Origin: Adiantum capillus-veneris
Taxonomy: Eukaryota; Streptophyta; Polypodiopsida; Polypodiales; Pteridaceae
Length of the DNA stretch: 64,000 nt
NCBI GenBank assembly: GCA_014529385.2
Contig: CM043942.1
Location: 19,109,991-19,173,990 of the forward strand
Reading direction: 5' to 3'
Under the pieces are notes generated by a model. It searched no databases. It was not told where the DNA came from and saw only the letters and a list, made by a program, of their open reading frames with translations. The translations under genes were made by a program, and so were the position numbers. This document shows positions 54,153-64,000 of this stretch, one piece after another (the first letter of the stretch is position 1; each line of letters opens with the position of its first letter).

Positions 54153-55904
54153 TCACTCATGCTTCACAGAACAATACCTACATGAGATAGCTGCCTTTTG
54201 ACAGATCTTTGGTAGATCCTTTGATAGAAGGCGACTCAAATAAGGCTTCAAGCGATACCCGTTTACCTTCCTAGAGTGCTCTTTCCCATTCAAGTCCATA
54301 AGTTGATAGTAACTTGAATTGAAAGCCTTCTTAACTATGTATGGCCCCTGCCATCTAGTTTCAAATTTGGCATCAAAACGATTGTCGAGTCGATTGTCAT
54401 ACCTTAGCACAAGATCTCCTTCATTGATGCCTTTGTCCTTTAGTTTCTTGTCAAGCTTCTCCTTCGCCTGCGTAGCTTTCCTCTTGTAGCACTCGTATAC
54501 TGCTTCTCTTTTCCACTCAAGCTCAGCTAAGGCAAGAAGTCGATCCATCCATGCTTCTTGATCATCTTGTGTTTCTTTGCCATGAAGTCGCATTGTTGGA
54601 ATGTTGAGCTCAATTGGTTGTAAAGCCTCTTGACCATAGACCAAGTGAAATGGTGTGAACTCCGTGGCTTCCCTATATGTGGTTCGATATGCCCACAAGG
54701 CACCATCCAAGAAGTCATCCCACAACTTTGTCTTGTTTTTCACCATCTTTCTAATGATGCTTGCAATGACACCATTAGCTTTTTCTACCAAACCATTTGA
54801 TTGGGGATAGTAGGGTGTACTATGACGATGTAGAATGTGAAGTTCTTCACAGACCTCTGTGTCCAAGCCCTTTCTAAACCCTGGACCATTATCAGAAACA
54901 ATCTCCAAAGGTGTGACAAATCTACAACAAATGTGAGTATAGACAAATTTTCTCACTATCCTCTCATTTACCTTTGCCACACTTTGTGCTTCTATCGATC
55001 TCGTCATGTAGTCTATGGCCACCAAGATATACGATTTCCCATTTTTAGTCCTAGGCAATGGACCCATAGCATCAATGCCCCATTTTTCAAACGGACCATT
55101 TGCAAGGGCTAGCTGACGTGGACCATGTAACAGACGCTTGTTTCCATTAATCTGACAATTGTGGCAGCTTTTACACCAATGTTGAACATCAATGTGCAAG
55201 CTTGGCCAAACATATCTGGCAAGCAAAATGTTTTTTGCAGTGAGTTCCTGTGCAAAATGACCACCACACGCTTCCTCATGCAAACCTTTTAGAATGGCTA
55301 GGATTTCCTCAATAGTTGGTACTCTTCTGCACACTTGATCCTTCCCTCTTTGATAGAGGGATCCTTCTAGAAAGAGATACGCGCTTGCCTTTTTCATGAG
55401 TCTCCTCTTCTGAGCCTTCGTGAAGTCTTGTGGAAACTCACCCTCCAAAATGTAGCTAATAATGGGAGTCAACGACTCCAATCCCTGGTATCTCAGTTGC
55501 TTGACAGTTGCTGGCACCATGATGACCTGCACTTCTTTCTCAACACATGTAACTGCTTGTTGTGCAAGTAAATCGGCATCTTCATTTTGTTTCCTAGGAA
55601 TATGATATAGTTGCACTTCTTCAAACTGATTAAACATCCTACGAATGGCATGAACTTTTGTCCTTAGGCTTTCATTCTTGCATGCCCAAATGCCTAAAAT
55701 TTGCTTCACAATGAGAAGTGCATCCCCTTTTACCATGAGACGTTGTATACCTTGGCCAATGCATATCTTTAAACCATGAAGTAGTGTGTCGTATTCTGCT
55801 TCATTGTTGCTAGTTGAACCTGGTAGATTGACCTTCTCTTTCATGACCACCTCTCCACTTGGGTTGAGCAATACTATCCCTCCCCCTGCTTTTCCTGTGA
55901 CTCG
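54153..55904 (-). CDS. Element G: RNase H-like domain and integrase
   Basis: A 572-codon open frame. Residues 1-110 are a plant-type RNase H (STSNNEAEYDTLLHGLKICI; catalytic Glu in NEAEY; end QNEDADLLAQQAV). About residue 200 begins the zinc site (HEEACGGHF, then CKSCHNC). The core has DAMGPLPRTKNGKSYILVAI (first Asp), EIVSDNGPGF (second Asp) and STPYYPQSNGLVEKANGV (Glu), so D, D and E are all present. The tail has KGINEGDLVLRYDNR and ETRWQGPYIVKKAF, the GPY/F module. The frame is continuous with RT upstream except for a TGA at 55905-55907 inside this RNase H. It is the best-preserved pol segment in the window. Confidence 0.88.
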   Translation of the reverse strand, partial: RVTGKAGGGIVLLNPSGEVVMKEKVNLPGSTSNNEAEYDTLLHGLKICIGQGIQRLMVKGDALLIVKQILGIWACKNESLRTKVHAIRRMFNQFEEVQLYHIPRKQNEDADLLAQQAVTCVEKEVQVIMVPATVKQLRYQGLESLTPIISYILEGEFPQDFTKAQKRRLMKKASAYLFLEGSLYQRGKDQVCRRVPTIEEILAILKGLHEEACGGHFAQELTAKNILLARYVWPSLHIDVQHWCKSCHNCQINGNKRLLHGPRQLALANGPFEKWGIDAMGPLPRTKNGKSYILVAIDYMTRSIEAQSVAKVNERIVRKFVYTHICCRFVTPLEIVSDNGPGFRKGLDTEVCEELHILHRHSTPYYPQSNGLVEKANGVIASIIRKMVKNKTKLWDDFLDGALWAYRTTYREATEFTPFHLVYGQEALQPIELNIPTMRLHGKETQDDQEAWMDRLLALAELEWKREAVYECYKRKATQAKEKLDKKLKDKGINEGDLVLRYDNRLDNRFDAKFETRWQGPYIVKKAFNSSYYQLMDLNGKEHSRKVNGYRLKPYLSRLLSKDLPKICQKAAISCRYCSVKHE

Positions 55905-55907
55905 TCA

Positions 55908-56510
55908 AAAAGCTCCATCAAAGAACAAGGTAAAAGCATTAGGAATACTTTTAGGTGCTGGCAATGGTAGGGTCTTTACTTCAGGAACCTTAATCTCCTT
56001 CTCATGTACCCTATAGGTAAGAATCCTTGCCAATTGTGCACGCACACTATCTTCTACCTTGAAAGATTATTGGAACTCTTGCAATTCCATAATCCACTTT
56101 GAGATCCTAGTGCTAAGATTCATTTGAGATGACACCCAAGGAAACAAATTTTCTGCAGTGAGAATTACAAAAGGTGTTGGTAGCAGGTAGGATCTAAACT
56201 TTCTCACCGCAAACATGAGAGACAGCATCATGAGTTCTGCCTCCGTGTAGCCTCTCTCCAAAGCATTCATGACCCTACTAGCAAAGTAGATGGGTCGCAT
56301 CCGGGTACTATGGGGATCTTGTTGTAGCAAAACCGCTCCAATTGTTTCTTTCCCAACACTAGAGCTAACAAAGAATGTGTACTCCCAACAAGGAGGCATG
56401 AGTGTTGGTAGCTCTGACAGGATGAATTTAATGTTACAAAAGTACTCTTCAAGCTCATAAGACCATGCAAATTCTACTTGTTGTGTCAACTTTTGCAAAG
56501 GATGAAGCAA
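55908..56510 (-). pseudogene. Element G: RT-linked RNase H domain
   Basis: TFFVSSSVGKETIGAVLLQQ, RPIYFASRVMNALERGYTEA and FRSYLLPTPFVILTAENLFP mark the RNase H that follows RT in gypsy elements. The usual catalytic Asp at the start is Ser here. A TAA at 56067-56069 precedes a linker (SFKVEDSVRAQLARILTY). With the plant-type RNase H next to integrase, element G has two RNase H domains, an arrangement known in some plant gypsy lineages. Confidence 0.75.
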
Positions 56511-57410
56511 CTACGAAGCTAAGTGAATAAAGCGTGACATATACTTCACTTTTTGAATGAATGAGATGATCTCTTTGAGATTCTTGGGTGATGGGAGCTC
56601 AATAAGAGCCTTTGCCTTTGAAGGATCCACCTCAATGCCTTTATAGGAAACCTTGTGACCAAGCAAGATCAATTCATCCTCACCTATGTGACACTTGTCG
56701 AGGTTGAGTTGACCTCCCATGTCGTAGAGCTTCTTTAAACCTTCTTCTACCCTTTGTAGATGCAATGATTTTGAGCTATAAATACAAAAATCATCAATAA
56801 AAACCCTAATGGACTTTCCAAAGAATGTTTGAAACACCATGTTCATGAAGCGTTGGAAAGTTGCAAGAGCATTTGTCAGTCCAAATGGCATGACTCTAAA
56901 AGCATAACAACCCCAAGGAGTGATGAAGGTTGTTTTCAACTGATCTTCTAATGCGATACCTATTTGAAAGTAACCTGAGTAGCCATCACACACAGTGTAC
57001 TTCTCATGACAAGCTACCTCATTTAGTATCTCATCTTGAAATGGGAGGGGAAAGTGATCTCTTTTTGTTGCCTTATTGAGTGGACGGTAATCCACACACA
57101 CCCTCCACTTGCAGTTTTTCTTAGGAGTGACAACAACGGGAGAGACCCACTCTGAATTCTCCACTGAATAAATGAAACCTACTGCTAGAAGCTTTCTTAC
57201 CTCCTTGAGTAAAGCCTACTCCTTGATGACTCCTAGCCTTTGTAGCTTTTGAGCCTTAGGTGTGGCCTCTGGCTTCAACTCAATTTTGTGTTGAATAGCA
57301 TCTACTCCACTCACATCGGTGTAGTCTTTAGCAAAAAGCCTTGGAAATTTCCCTAGCACACATTTGAACTTCTCTCTTTTGTAAGGTCTCTGACCCCAAC
57401 CAAAAAGAGC
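56511..57410 (-). pseudogene. Element G: reverse transcriptase
   Basis: The motifs are SEWVSPVVVTPKKNCKWRVC, NKATKRDHFPLPFQDEILNE, YTVCDGYSGYFQIGI (first Asp), YAFRVMPFGLTNALATFQRF and VFIDDFCIYSS (complete F-I-D-D). Upstream, in the same phase, are KFPRLFAKDYTDV and AIQHKIELKPEATPKAQKL, interrupted by TAG at 57216-57218. Another TAG at 56511-56513 ends the segment. With four stops and no shift from here to integrase, the enzyme was probably recently intact. Confidence 0.85.
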
Positions 57411-57415
57411 ACCCT

Positions 57416-60013
57416 TGTACTATGAAATGATCATAATGGAAAAAAGTTACTATTTTTAGCAGTTTTCCGAATTCTGTCAGTGCCATGATGTTTAAAATGT
57501 CATAAAGCTTTGAAATGTGAATTAAAATAATTTTTGTGAAAATTTTTCAAATATAGTAAGTTTTTGGTCACCCGACCCTTCTAGTTTTGACCGTCTCGAA
57601 AATCTGCACCAGTATCCCGAATTTGAAAAAACTGTATTTTCGGACCCCGAGGGCTGCTAAATATGGCAGGTACTCGGGCCAGTACGTCTTAGTTAGAGCT
57701 TCGTATAGCACTTTTCGGCATCAAAATCCGACTCGTATGGCCCGTTTTAGCCTAAAACCAATTTTTCACAAAATTGTCCGGGAGGCACCGGGGGCCCGGG
57801 ACTGTGTGGGAACAGGTTCCAGCCCACTCCAAATCAGCTATAGCAGCTAGGGGACGCCCTCTTGCTTTGTGGGAGTCCTGTGAGAGTTTCCAAGCCAACA
57901 ACTCAGTCTTAGAACCAGATAACCAAGCCAATCTGACACTTGGTGGGCAGGGAACTGGACTTGCCATGCTTAACTGGAGAAGCTCCCAGATGCATTTAGC
58001 AACCCAGATCGATTTTCAGCTTGAGGAGGCCTATTTAAAGACCTACACACACACACACACACATATGCTCACACACACAGTGCACACACACACACCTACA
58101 CACTCTGGGAAGGTGCTGTCGGAACACACACCTTTTGAAGGAGAAGCAAGAGGGAGGTGCTGTCGAATTCTCGCCTCAAGAAGCTCGATTAGATCAGAGA
58201 ATCGAGAGGATTATCAGCCCTTAATCACGGTAACCACGGTTTAATTAATGCTTTCTGCAAATCCTTTTCATTACCGCCTAAATTTCTCGTCTATTATGCT
58301 TATTCCTAGTCGTAATTCTCTATAATTACTCTCTAAATTCTCATTAACCATATTCTATTATGTAATCATCATCCCATAGCTGAATTATCAGCCATTCATC
58401 ACTCTCAATTAATGATTAGAGAATAATTACCAGAATTTTCTCTCTCTAGGCAGTATAGTAATTAATCGGTAAGCTAGTAATTGTGTATATTGATGAGAAC
58501 CACTCTTTCTATCACGCATGAATATTGTAGCTGATTTAGATTCATCTCTGTTATGCATTAAGATATAATTAAGGTAAGATTAATCTGTCATTAAGTCTCT
58601 AAGAGATGTTTTTCTCACACCTATGCATGTGGTGACTCTGCACCCTCTAATTGCTAGGAAAGAGATTAATCATACTTAATTCATCTCTCTGATAATTCCA
58701 TTAGTGAAATCCTATTATTCTTAATCATGTAAGCCGAGTAATTATCTTTAGAGCCAGTTCCCATAGGATTATGTGCCATCCTTAATGATTGCTTTATGAA
58801 AAATCTAGATCTATCATATAGGAGGGATTAATTAATGTCACTAATCTACCCATTGGACTGTTATGATGCTCGCGAACCTTAGCTCTTTCTCCAAGCTCAT
58901 CATTTAAAGTAGTGAGAAGTGGCCCCGGTTAAGAGGACTCGCTTCGGTGGTACCCACGATCGCGAGGCAGGAACGAGCAATGTCAACGGGAAGGGGAAGG
59001 TTCCCATGGAGGAACAAATACAGGCCATCTCACGGGCCATCGATGAAGAAGGGGAAGAGGTAGATCATATTTTTATTCAAGTTGTTTAAACTAACATTGC
59101 ATACGCTAGTTAGGAATGCTCATATCCCCAAACATGTTGGAGAAATCCGACGGAAACCTCGGCATTGAAATCATTGTACATTAAGTTCTAAAGTAGGAAG
59201 GAAATGATTGATGGGAATGCTGTTTGCAATAGGAAAGAATGTCTGCTAGGGAAAATTTAGCTCGACATGTTCATTTTATTTCCAATGTTGAATCAGTCCT
59301 GACCCCCCTACTGATCACAGGGGGCAGAGTTCCTGGTTAAGGGCTCTTGAATCCACGTCTGCTGGTTAAGCGGTGGATACCCACGACTGCTGGTTAAGCG
59401 GTGGGAATGTCCATGTCGTGCTTTCTATGCGGTGGGCATACCTAGTTGTATGGGCAGCTAGGCGACAACGGGAGGAGTGAACTCTCGCTGGAGGGGGAAT
59501 GTTGTACCTCCAGAACATTGGAACTTTTATGAATAAGTTTGAGTAGAATTTTTACTAGAATTTTGTCTTGGTGTTGTTTGCAATACTGGTTGAAGGGCTA
59601 TTTTAACGAACCATGTGATTCGGAATTAAGCAAGGAATATCTACATTGAACAACCTTTGTGGTAGTAATTAGGTCACACGAGGAAGTGTGAGTGTGGGGG
59701 TGGAAAGTGGGGGCTTGGCTCGGGTTGCCAATGCCTACGAGATGGGTGGTCCCGATTGGTCGGAAACTCTCTATCCCCATTGTGCTTACTTCGATATTAG
59801 TAATACTCATTGCCCCTGGAGCGGTGAAATCTCGAGTGTACGTGCCTCTGAAACATGGGGGAAAAAGGCGCTCGGGGTTTCTCTCCTCGTGGAAGGTGGG
59901 TCTTAGGATCGCTAGATAGTTAAGTACGCTTCCCCTGCGAGGTGGAGCTAGATCTCGTTGCTAGTAGGCTCGAACTCGACTCACTTTGTGACGAGAGGTC
60001 GTCCGCTAGTTGA
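57416..60013 (+). mobile_element. Solo-LTR-like insertion in element G
   Basis: The 2598-bp insertion starts TGTACTATG, ends GCTAGTTGA, and is flanked by ACCCT at 57411-57415 and 60014-60018. Removing it with one ACCCT makes the protease and RT frames of G continuous. A plus-strand TATA-like CTATTTAAAG (about 58030) followed by (AC)n, and no coding region, suggest a solo LTR in plus orientation. The end GA instead of CA is unusual. A 27-bp unit with CTGCTGGTTAAGCGGTGG occurs twice at about 59356-59404, with a shorter related GGTTAAG at 59334. Confidence 0.8.
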
Positions 60014-60796
60014 ACCCTGAACCATTTTGTTTGCTTCCACTATAGATCTAGTGGCCACCAGGTTTACCATCAGATCCGTTGTTTGATACGACGGGGTGGG
60101 GACCTCACATCTTTCGTCCTTTGTAAGTGTTGTAGACAACATACCTTCTAACATTCTTTCATCTTCCACTTTTTGGTTTTCTTGGGAACCTACCTCTTCC
60201 AAACCTGGGCAAGAGGTCTCTTGGTTGTTTGGCTTAAACCTTACCCCCATGACTTCGATGGAAGACTCCTCTTCAGTAATGCTGCCGCTACTTTCTCCTT
60301 CTGAAGTGCTATCGGTCCAGCCTTCCTCCGTCTTACTTTGAGATGATTCTTCATGGAGCTCCTCTTGGCGTTTCTCCTTCATGTCAAAGACAAACTTCTT
60401 ATGATTGTCATTCCTGCAAATTATCTTTCCACTCTCCCAATCTTGCAAAGCTCGCATTTTCATTAGCCATGGTCTCCCTAGGATAAATGGGTAACCATTT
60501 CCCTTGGTCGACATAACATAAAAATCCACCGCCTTCTTAATGCCAAAGGCCTCTACAAAAACATTTTTACAAATGCCTACACACCTAGCTTTGCTATTGT
60601 TTGCCATCTTGACTTTAATTTCAGGTGTCTCATGGATGTGCATGCCTAGTTTTTGCATGAGTTGCTCTGTCATGATGCAAATTTGTGCACCCCCATCCAC
60701 TAGACCTTTCCTAACCAATCTTCCTTTGATGTAACAATCTAGCACAGGTGTAATATCCTCATTCATTTCAGCATGTGCAATTTTTACAATAGGCAT
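59981..60796 (-). pseudogene. Element G: aspartic protease
   Basis: The frame reads VLDCYIKGRLVRKGLVDGGA with the active site D-G-G, then QICIMTEQLMQKLGM, VDFYVMSTKGNGYPFILGRP (the ILGRP loop), followed by WLMKMRALQDW. A Ser/Glu-rich linker follows (SQSKTEEGWTDSTSEGESSG). The last codons before 60014 belong to the element; the rest of the frame runs into the solo-LTR-like insertion. The protease processes the polyprotein. Confidence 0.8.
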
Positions 60797-61546
60797 ACTC
60801 TCTTATACCTTTCTTCTAGTGCTAACTGCCTTTGTTAAATCCCTCCTAACTTGTGGGCATAATGCAAGAAACTGAGGCCATGAGATATCACGACCCTTAC
60901 CTCTCATGTCTTCCAACAGGATGTATGGAGCCATACCATGTCCAAGAGGGAAGTCTTGGAGATTGATACGACGTCGATTCCTCTTAGCTTCCTTGGTCTC
61001 CTTTTGCCTTCTTTTCTCATCCATGATCACTTTGTGACGTGACACCTTCTTTCTCTTTACCTTTTCCTTGGCCACGCTTAATGCCATTTGCTTCCATGTC
61101 AACCTCATTTGAGTTTGTCACCTCTACCATATGCACATTTGGATGTGGCAAAGGTGGAACTCCTTCTACCCCTTGTGGAGGTAGTCTTGGTCCATTTGGT
61201 CTTTGTAGAAGCCTTGGTTGTTGACCAGTTCCTTCACCTGCATTCATCACTGGGTAATTCAAGTTAGGTCTCCCTGGCTCCCCACGGGGCCAAGGACAAT
61301 TATACATCCCATGTCCAGACTCTCCGCAATTCCAACATTGTAAGACTCTCCTAGGTCATGGATCTCGCTCTTCAGACTTCTTTGCTTGTCCTTTTGGACC
61401 TACGGCTTGTGCAAGGTGAATTGACAGTCTGCTTAAAGATTCATTTAACTTCTCAATCACTTCCGCCGTTACCTCAGGAAGCTTTCTAGATGTCGATGCT
61501 TGTGACTTACCTTTGGGTCTAAGACCTTCTATTGGAACCTCCCCCC
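60797..61546 (-). pseudogene. Element G: gag C-terminal part with zinc knuckle
   Basis: CWNCGESGHGMYNC (about 61300-61340) is a standard CX2CX4HX4C knuckle. Upstream is a helical segment (TAEVIEKLNESLSRLSIHLA), downstream a Pro-rich and a Lys/Arg-rich stretch (KRRQKETKEAKRNRRR). A TGA lies just before the knuckle and a shift near 61060. The upstream end abuts the TTAA element. Confidence 0.75.
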
Positions 61547-61550
61547 TTAA

Positions 61551-62889
61551 CACTAGAATGGTAACCTAACAGGACATAAAAGTGTCCTTTCAGAGTTTTG
61601 GGAAAAAATTCCAAAACCATAGTAGATCCACTCAGTTTGAAAAATCCTTTCATGAGCTTATAGTTCAATAACTACTACATATGGGGAAAATGAGAAACTT
61701 GTAATTTTTCTCATCCCTTGGTCACTACAAGCCTCCAAAGTTGATGGACCAGTGCATTTTGCCCAAAACAGCAATTTCTTACGGTTGATTGCATATAAAT
61801 AAGAGTGGAGATTTTTGTAGGACATGAGATAAAATGCCCCGTTAACTTCAATGGGTTGGTGACCAAAACATATGGTTTCTTTTACCTCACTAATGTTTTT
61901 TTGGGCAAAAAAAATAGGTACAAAAAAGTTGCATTTTTGCCATTATGCGGACCTATCATCAAAGTTTCTACAGTCACGCTCAATACAGATACTATATACA
62001 TGTTTTCTTAGTTCCCTTTGGGCCTCTGGATTCAAAAGGAGCCATGGAGCATGTCAAAAGGATAATGGATCTCTTACAATTGGAACCTTGGGAGCAATGA
62101 TAAAGTGCTACATACAGCAAACATGAAAAAACTGGGTTTAGCATTATGACCTCTAGAAACCCGTAGAAACTACTCAATATCTAGCCAAGTTTGTAGTCTA
62201 TGATTAGATATGGTCACTACCTACAAAATACACACAATTGGCATAAGAAACTAGCAATATCGAGAAAGTTATACTTGCTACTCTAAAATGTATCGTATTC
62301 TTCAGCAATCAAAAAACTCAACCATCATCATATACTATGCTATATAGCATATTAGGTCCCCTAAAACTCAAGGAAGATTAGCTTTATGTTATACATTACA
62401 CTTACACAATCAAAATTGAATTTGGATATCAAGAAAGCCACAAAAAAAATCATAAAAGTGCTAATTTTGGCCAAAAAAAAGGATTATGCAATTCTTGTAA
62501 ATTGGTCATAACTTTCAATTTTAACACTTAGCTCTCCCTACAAGCATCAAAACATGTTGAGAACTATGAATGCCTAACCTCTAGGCATCTAAACCTCACC
62601 AACATGAAGTTTAGAGTGGTATAGTTGCCAAAATTTGAAAAAAAACCAAAAAAAGGACTCGTTTTTTCACACAGTTTAGGTTCAAAAATGTTGTGCAAGA
62701 CTAAGGTTAATGGTGAGATCGATACTCAAAAAAAAATGCTAAGTTTTTTTCAGCTCATAAGGCAACTTTGTGGATATATAGCACCTAGAAATTCATTTTC
62801 GTACTCTTCAAATAATTCAAGAAAAATGGTCACTTAACAGGACACAAAAGTGTCTAAGGACATAAAAGTGTCATGTTACCATTCTAGTG
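61551..62889. mobile_element. piggyBac-like non-autonomous element with TTAA target duplication
   Basis: The element is bounded by perfect 15-bp inverted ends CACTAGAATGGTAAC (61551-61565) and GTTACCATTCTAGTG (62875-62889), with TTAA on both outer sides (61547-61550, 62890-62893). TTAA duplication and ends starting C-x-CTAGAA-like are hallmarks of piggyBac. Next to each end is the word TAACAGGACAYAAAAGTGTC, in the same orientation. The 1339-bp interior encodes no transposase I can see. It interrupts the gag of element G, and gag reads through in phase when the element and one TTAA are discounted. Confidence 0.88.
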
Positions 62890-62893
62890 TTAA

Positions 62894-63415
62894 GCAGTTG
62901 AGTTTCCTATATTTCTCAGCAGCCCTAGTTTCAGCTGCTTCAAAGGTAGCAGGTGCACCGGCCTCAACTTTTATCTTAAGGTCAGGAAAGAGTCCGGCTA
63001 TGAACCTGTCCTTCTTTAGGAACTCTGCACCATCACCAGGGTTAGCAACATTTCTTACCCATACAGCCCAAAGACGTAGAAACTCTTGCTTGTACAAGTA
63101 GTAGTCATCTAAGTATTTTTGCTTATGAGAAACAATGTCTTTCCATAGCTTTTGAGTGTTTTGGGGATCAAGGAAGTATCTCTTGAAATGATTCACAATT
63201 TCCGTGTAATTCCCTTTCACTTCCTCAGGCAAAGAGTCAAACCAAGTTCTAGCATCTTTCCTAAGGACCACCTCAAACATCTCTACACGTTCTTGATCAG
63301 TTACTATCCTCTTGATACGACAAGACATCTTGAAATTTGCTAAAAATAATTCAGCATCCTCTCCAGGCTCTCCAAAGAAAAGAGGATATCCAGACATTTG
63401 GCATTGGGCCTTCAT
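62894..63415 (-). pseudogene. Element G: gag
   Basis: From ATG at 63415 the frame reads MSGYPLFFGEPGEDAELFLA, then the gag domain: VVLRKDARTWFDSLPEEVKG, YTEIVNHFKRYFLDPQNTQK, YKQEFLRLWAVWVRNVANPG, ending EAAETRAAEKYRKLNCL at the TTAA insertion. It continues at 61546. No stop occurs in this part. Gag builds the particle. Confidence 0.85.
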
Positions 63416-63593
63416 TGAATCGGTTTCAAAGTGACAACACGTTTTTGTTTTTCTTTCTTAAAAAATTTACACAATAATGTTTTCTAAATTGCAATCTATT
63501 CTACAACAGAATAAAAATATTCACATCAAATGACCTATGATAATCAATAAGAGGCAGGATGACAGGGTTTGGTGATGCGAGAATTACTCCTAC

Positions 63594-63610
63594 TCTTTGG
63601 GCACCAAACA
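63594..63610 (-). other. Element G primer-binding site, tentative
   Basis: The minus strand reads TGTTTGGTGCCCAAAGAGTA next to the LTR end. With C-to-T decay it would be TGGCGCCCA-type, used by several plant elements. Positions 63490-63593 hold a U5/leader-like block with relatives in element D. Confidence 0.45.
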
Positions 63611-64000
63611 TGAACACAGAGACACAACACAAAACTTGACTTTGTTGCCAATACACAAATTGTCTTAGGGTCACTGGAGCCCTCTCACCGAGCACCCTTT
63701 TACAATTCACCTTTTAGGCAAACAATTCAACAAGCCCTCAAACCACCAAGCATGAAATGGAACAACAAACTTCAAGGACAATATACCTTCAACCACCTGA
63801 TGAGCCAACTTATCAAGTCAATTTGGAGAGAAGAGTCGTAGTTGCAGCATACAATTGCACCCAAAACTATAAATCTTATTTATGCACAAGAGTAGGCTAC
63901 AAGTGTGGTGAAGAGTATGGCATATACTCCACTCCTCTAGATGGCATAACTAACTTCAAGCTTCTCCATGCACCTATGTGTAGTGATGGAATAGAGCACT
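63611..64000 (-). mobile_element. Element G 5' LTR, partial
   Basis: TGAACACAGAGACACAACAC onward matches 51768-52160 with few differences up to the window edge. It proves that element G extends beyond 64000. Confidence 0.88.

Larger units (their letters stand above)
51439..64000 (-). mobile_element. Element G: gypsy element with two inner insertions, right end beyond window
   Basis: The 3' LTR (51439-54028), polypurine tract, and minus-strand pol and gag lead to a primer site and the start of the 5' LTR (from 63611). From right to left: gag, zinc knuckle, protease, RT, RNase H, second RNase H-like domain, integrase. A 2.6-kb insertion splits protease from RT and a 1.34-kb TTAA element splits gag; both leave the reading frame continuous apart from their duplications. 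The two LTRs are nearly identical over the part that can be compared, so G is young despite its stops. Confidence 0.88.

Overview
This window looks like intergenic DNA from a large, repeat-rich land-plant nuclear genome. I see no ordinary host gene, rRNA or tRNA gene. Almost everything is transposable element. There are seven Ty3/gypsy-type LTR elements or fragments, a solo-LTR-like insertion, a CACTA (En/Spm) DNA transposon and a TTAA-flanked piggyBac-like non-autonomous element. The CACTA transposase of plant type (TNP2 with DUF4218/DUF4216-like parts), tRNA-Asp-like primer site and gypsy polyproteins point to a plant. I cannot name the species. Nearly every coding region carries in-frame stops or frameshifts, many explicable as C-to-T changes, as expected for old methylated copies.

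Layout, with letters used throughout. Element A (+ strand, 1 to about 2.2 kb) is the end of a gypsy pol, a polypurine tract and an LTR. At 2.2-4.4 kb lies an LTR/leader-like region with a palindrome array; 4.4-6.1 kb has no recognised genes. Element B (- strand, about 6.1 kb to 42.29 kb) is an old gypsy element split by two younger insertions. Reading on the minus strand it runs gag (42.2-41.1 kb), zinc knuckles (40.8 kb), protease 1 (39.2 kb), RT/RNase H (37.7-36.2 kb), [element D], integrase core (19.88-19.54 kb), [element C], integrase C-terminus (8.2-7.6 kb), a second protease-like domain (7.4-7.0 kb) and an IWxPK tail (6.7-6.3 kb).

Element C (8248-19540, 5-bp target duplication CAAAG) has LTRs, a tRNA-Asp-like primer site, gag, protease and the IWxPK tail, but no RT, RNase H or integrase, so it must be non-autonomous. 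Element D (about 19885-36223) is a complete but decayed gypsy element with an inverted RNase H segment; a 6.9-kb CACTA transposon (24120-31005, 3-bp duplication) sits inside its RT. Element E (from 42291) has an LTR related to that of C, but instead of gag-pol it carries a decayed 3.5-kb reading frame for a protein I do not recognise. Element F (to 51438) again shows integrase, second protease-like domain and IWxPK tail in one frame. Element G (51439 to beyond 64000) interrupts F's integrase. G is itself interrupted by a 2.6-kb solo-LTR-like insertion (57416-60013, duplication ACCCT) and by a 1.34-kb TTAA-flanked element (61551-62889).

The most unusual signals are these. (1) Arrays of near-perfect 20-40 bp palindromes occur at three loci, in two cases in the 5' leader of elements C and E, with repeat spacings close to 285 bp and about 125 bp; the arms differ between loci but stay complementary. 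(2) A retropepsin-like domain plus tryptophan-repeat tail is fused downstream of integrase in two different elements. (3) Element E carries an unrecognised coiled-coil protein. (4) A piggyBac-like element occurs in what appears to be a plant genome.
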